64,000 nt of DNA, from NCBI RefSeq assembly GCF_963082655.1, contig NC_081555.1, forward strand, positions 26,780,776 to 26,844,775, given 5' to 3'. The stretch's first letter is position 1. The number at the start of each line of letters is the position of its first letter. This document shows, piece by piece, positions 63,821 through 64,000 of this stretch. The position numbers were made by a program, and so were the translations under genes. Below the pieces are notes generated by a model. It did not search any database and had not been told where the DNA came from. It saw only the letters and a program-made list of their open reading frames with translations. This DNA comes from Stomoxys calcitrans (lineage: Eukaryota; Arthropoda; Insecta; Diptera; Muscidae).

Positions 63821-64000
63821 AGAGATTTTTTTATGACTCTCGATATTACTGGTGAATTTTATAGAAATCGGTTCAGATTTGGATGTAGCTCTCATATATA
63901 TGTTCGTCCGATTTGCCGTAATACAGCAATAAAATTGTCATTTGTTAACAAATTAACTCGAAATTTGGCAGGAAGGATTTTCTTATGACTCTCGATATTC
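63821..64000. repeat. Direct repeats at window end
   Basis: TTATGACTCTCGATATT occurs near 63831 and again at the last bases, around a type-like unit (GAAATCGGTTCAGATTTGG). It is cut by the window edge. Confidence 0.5.

Noticed and set aside
55600..64000. First exon of CRAL-TRIO copy C
   Set aside because: Looked for a QKWFEEN-like 91-nt exon on the minus strand and found none; probably beyond 64000.

Overview
The window looks like nuclear DNA of a higher fly (calyptrate, probably muscid; this placement is inference). It is AT-rich, the genes have many introns, and the space between exons is packed with old copies of several transposon families. No bacterial, phage or CRISPR feature was seen.

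Genes. Four genes can be supported. On the + strand, 1-521 holds the last two exons of an unrecognised protein. On the - strand, 4868-12817 is a complete five-exon phosphatidylinositol synthase gene (Pis, 224 aa) with an intact CDP-alcohol phosphatidyltransferase motif. Upstream of it on the same strand lie three paralogous CRAL-TRIO (Sec14-like) lipid-carrier genes in tandem: copy A (16083-31216, 274 aa), copy B (34698-45590, 271 aa) and copy C (49987-55569, first exon beyond the window). Corresponding exons are 91, 160, 82, 306/309, 137 and 37/49 nt, with identical phases, while introns vary from tens of bases to 12 kb. An enzyme that makes phosphatidylinositol therefore sits beside a family of predicted lipid-transfer proteins.

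Mobile DNA. RTE-type retrotransposons occur as one long dead copy (19690-22856, +) and many fragments. LOA-like retrotransposons with RNase H occur at 46230-49430, 56000-57190, 28230-29140 and 62455-63820. Jockey-like fragments are scattered throughout. A tRNA-derived SINE family has at least five sizeable copies, one inside an RTE copy with a perfect 10-bp target duplication. DNA elements include a Helitron (34913-37178), two hAT-like elements (2818-3593, 41075-41871), two TA-flanked MITEs (9697-9927, 54006-54241) and a mariner-like foldback (17974-18580).

Unclassified repeats. A large family has conserved ends and a core of diverged tandem repeats; it occurs in two types (1 and 2) and covers much of the window. 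One copy carries a 1.2-kb expansion of a short GGAC/GACAGA tract (39835-41045). Three near-identical 223-231-bp units lie about 0.8-1.5 kb upstream of copy A (32041-32712). An array of about 420-bp units derived from RTE lies at 60945-62230.

Limits. Exon calls rest on splice signals, phase arithmetic and comparison between paralogues within the window. Family names for transposons rest on motif recognition without database searches.
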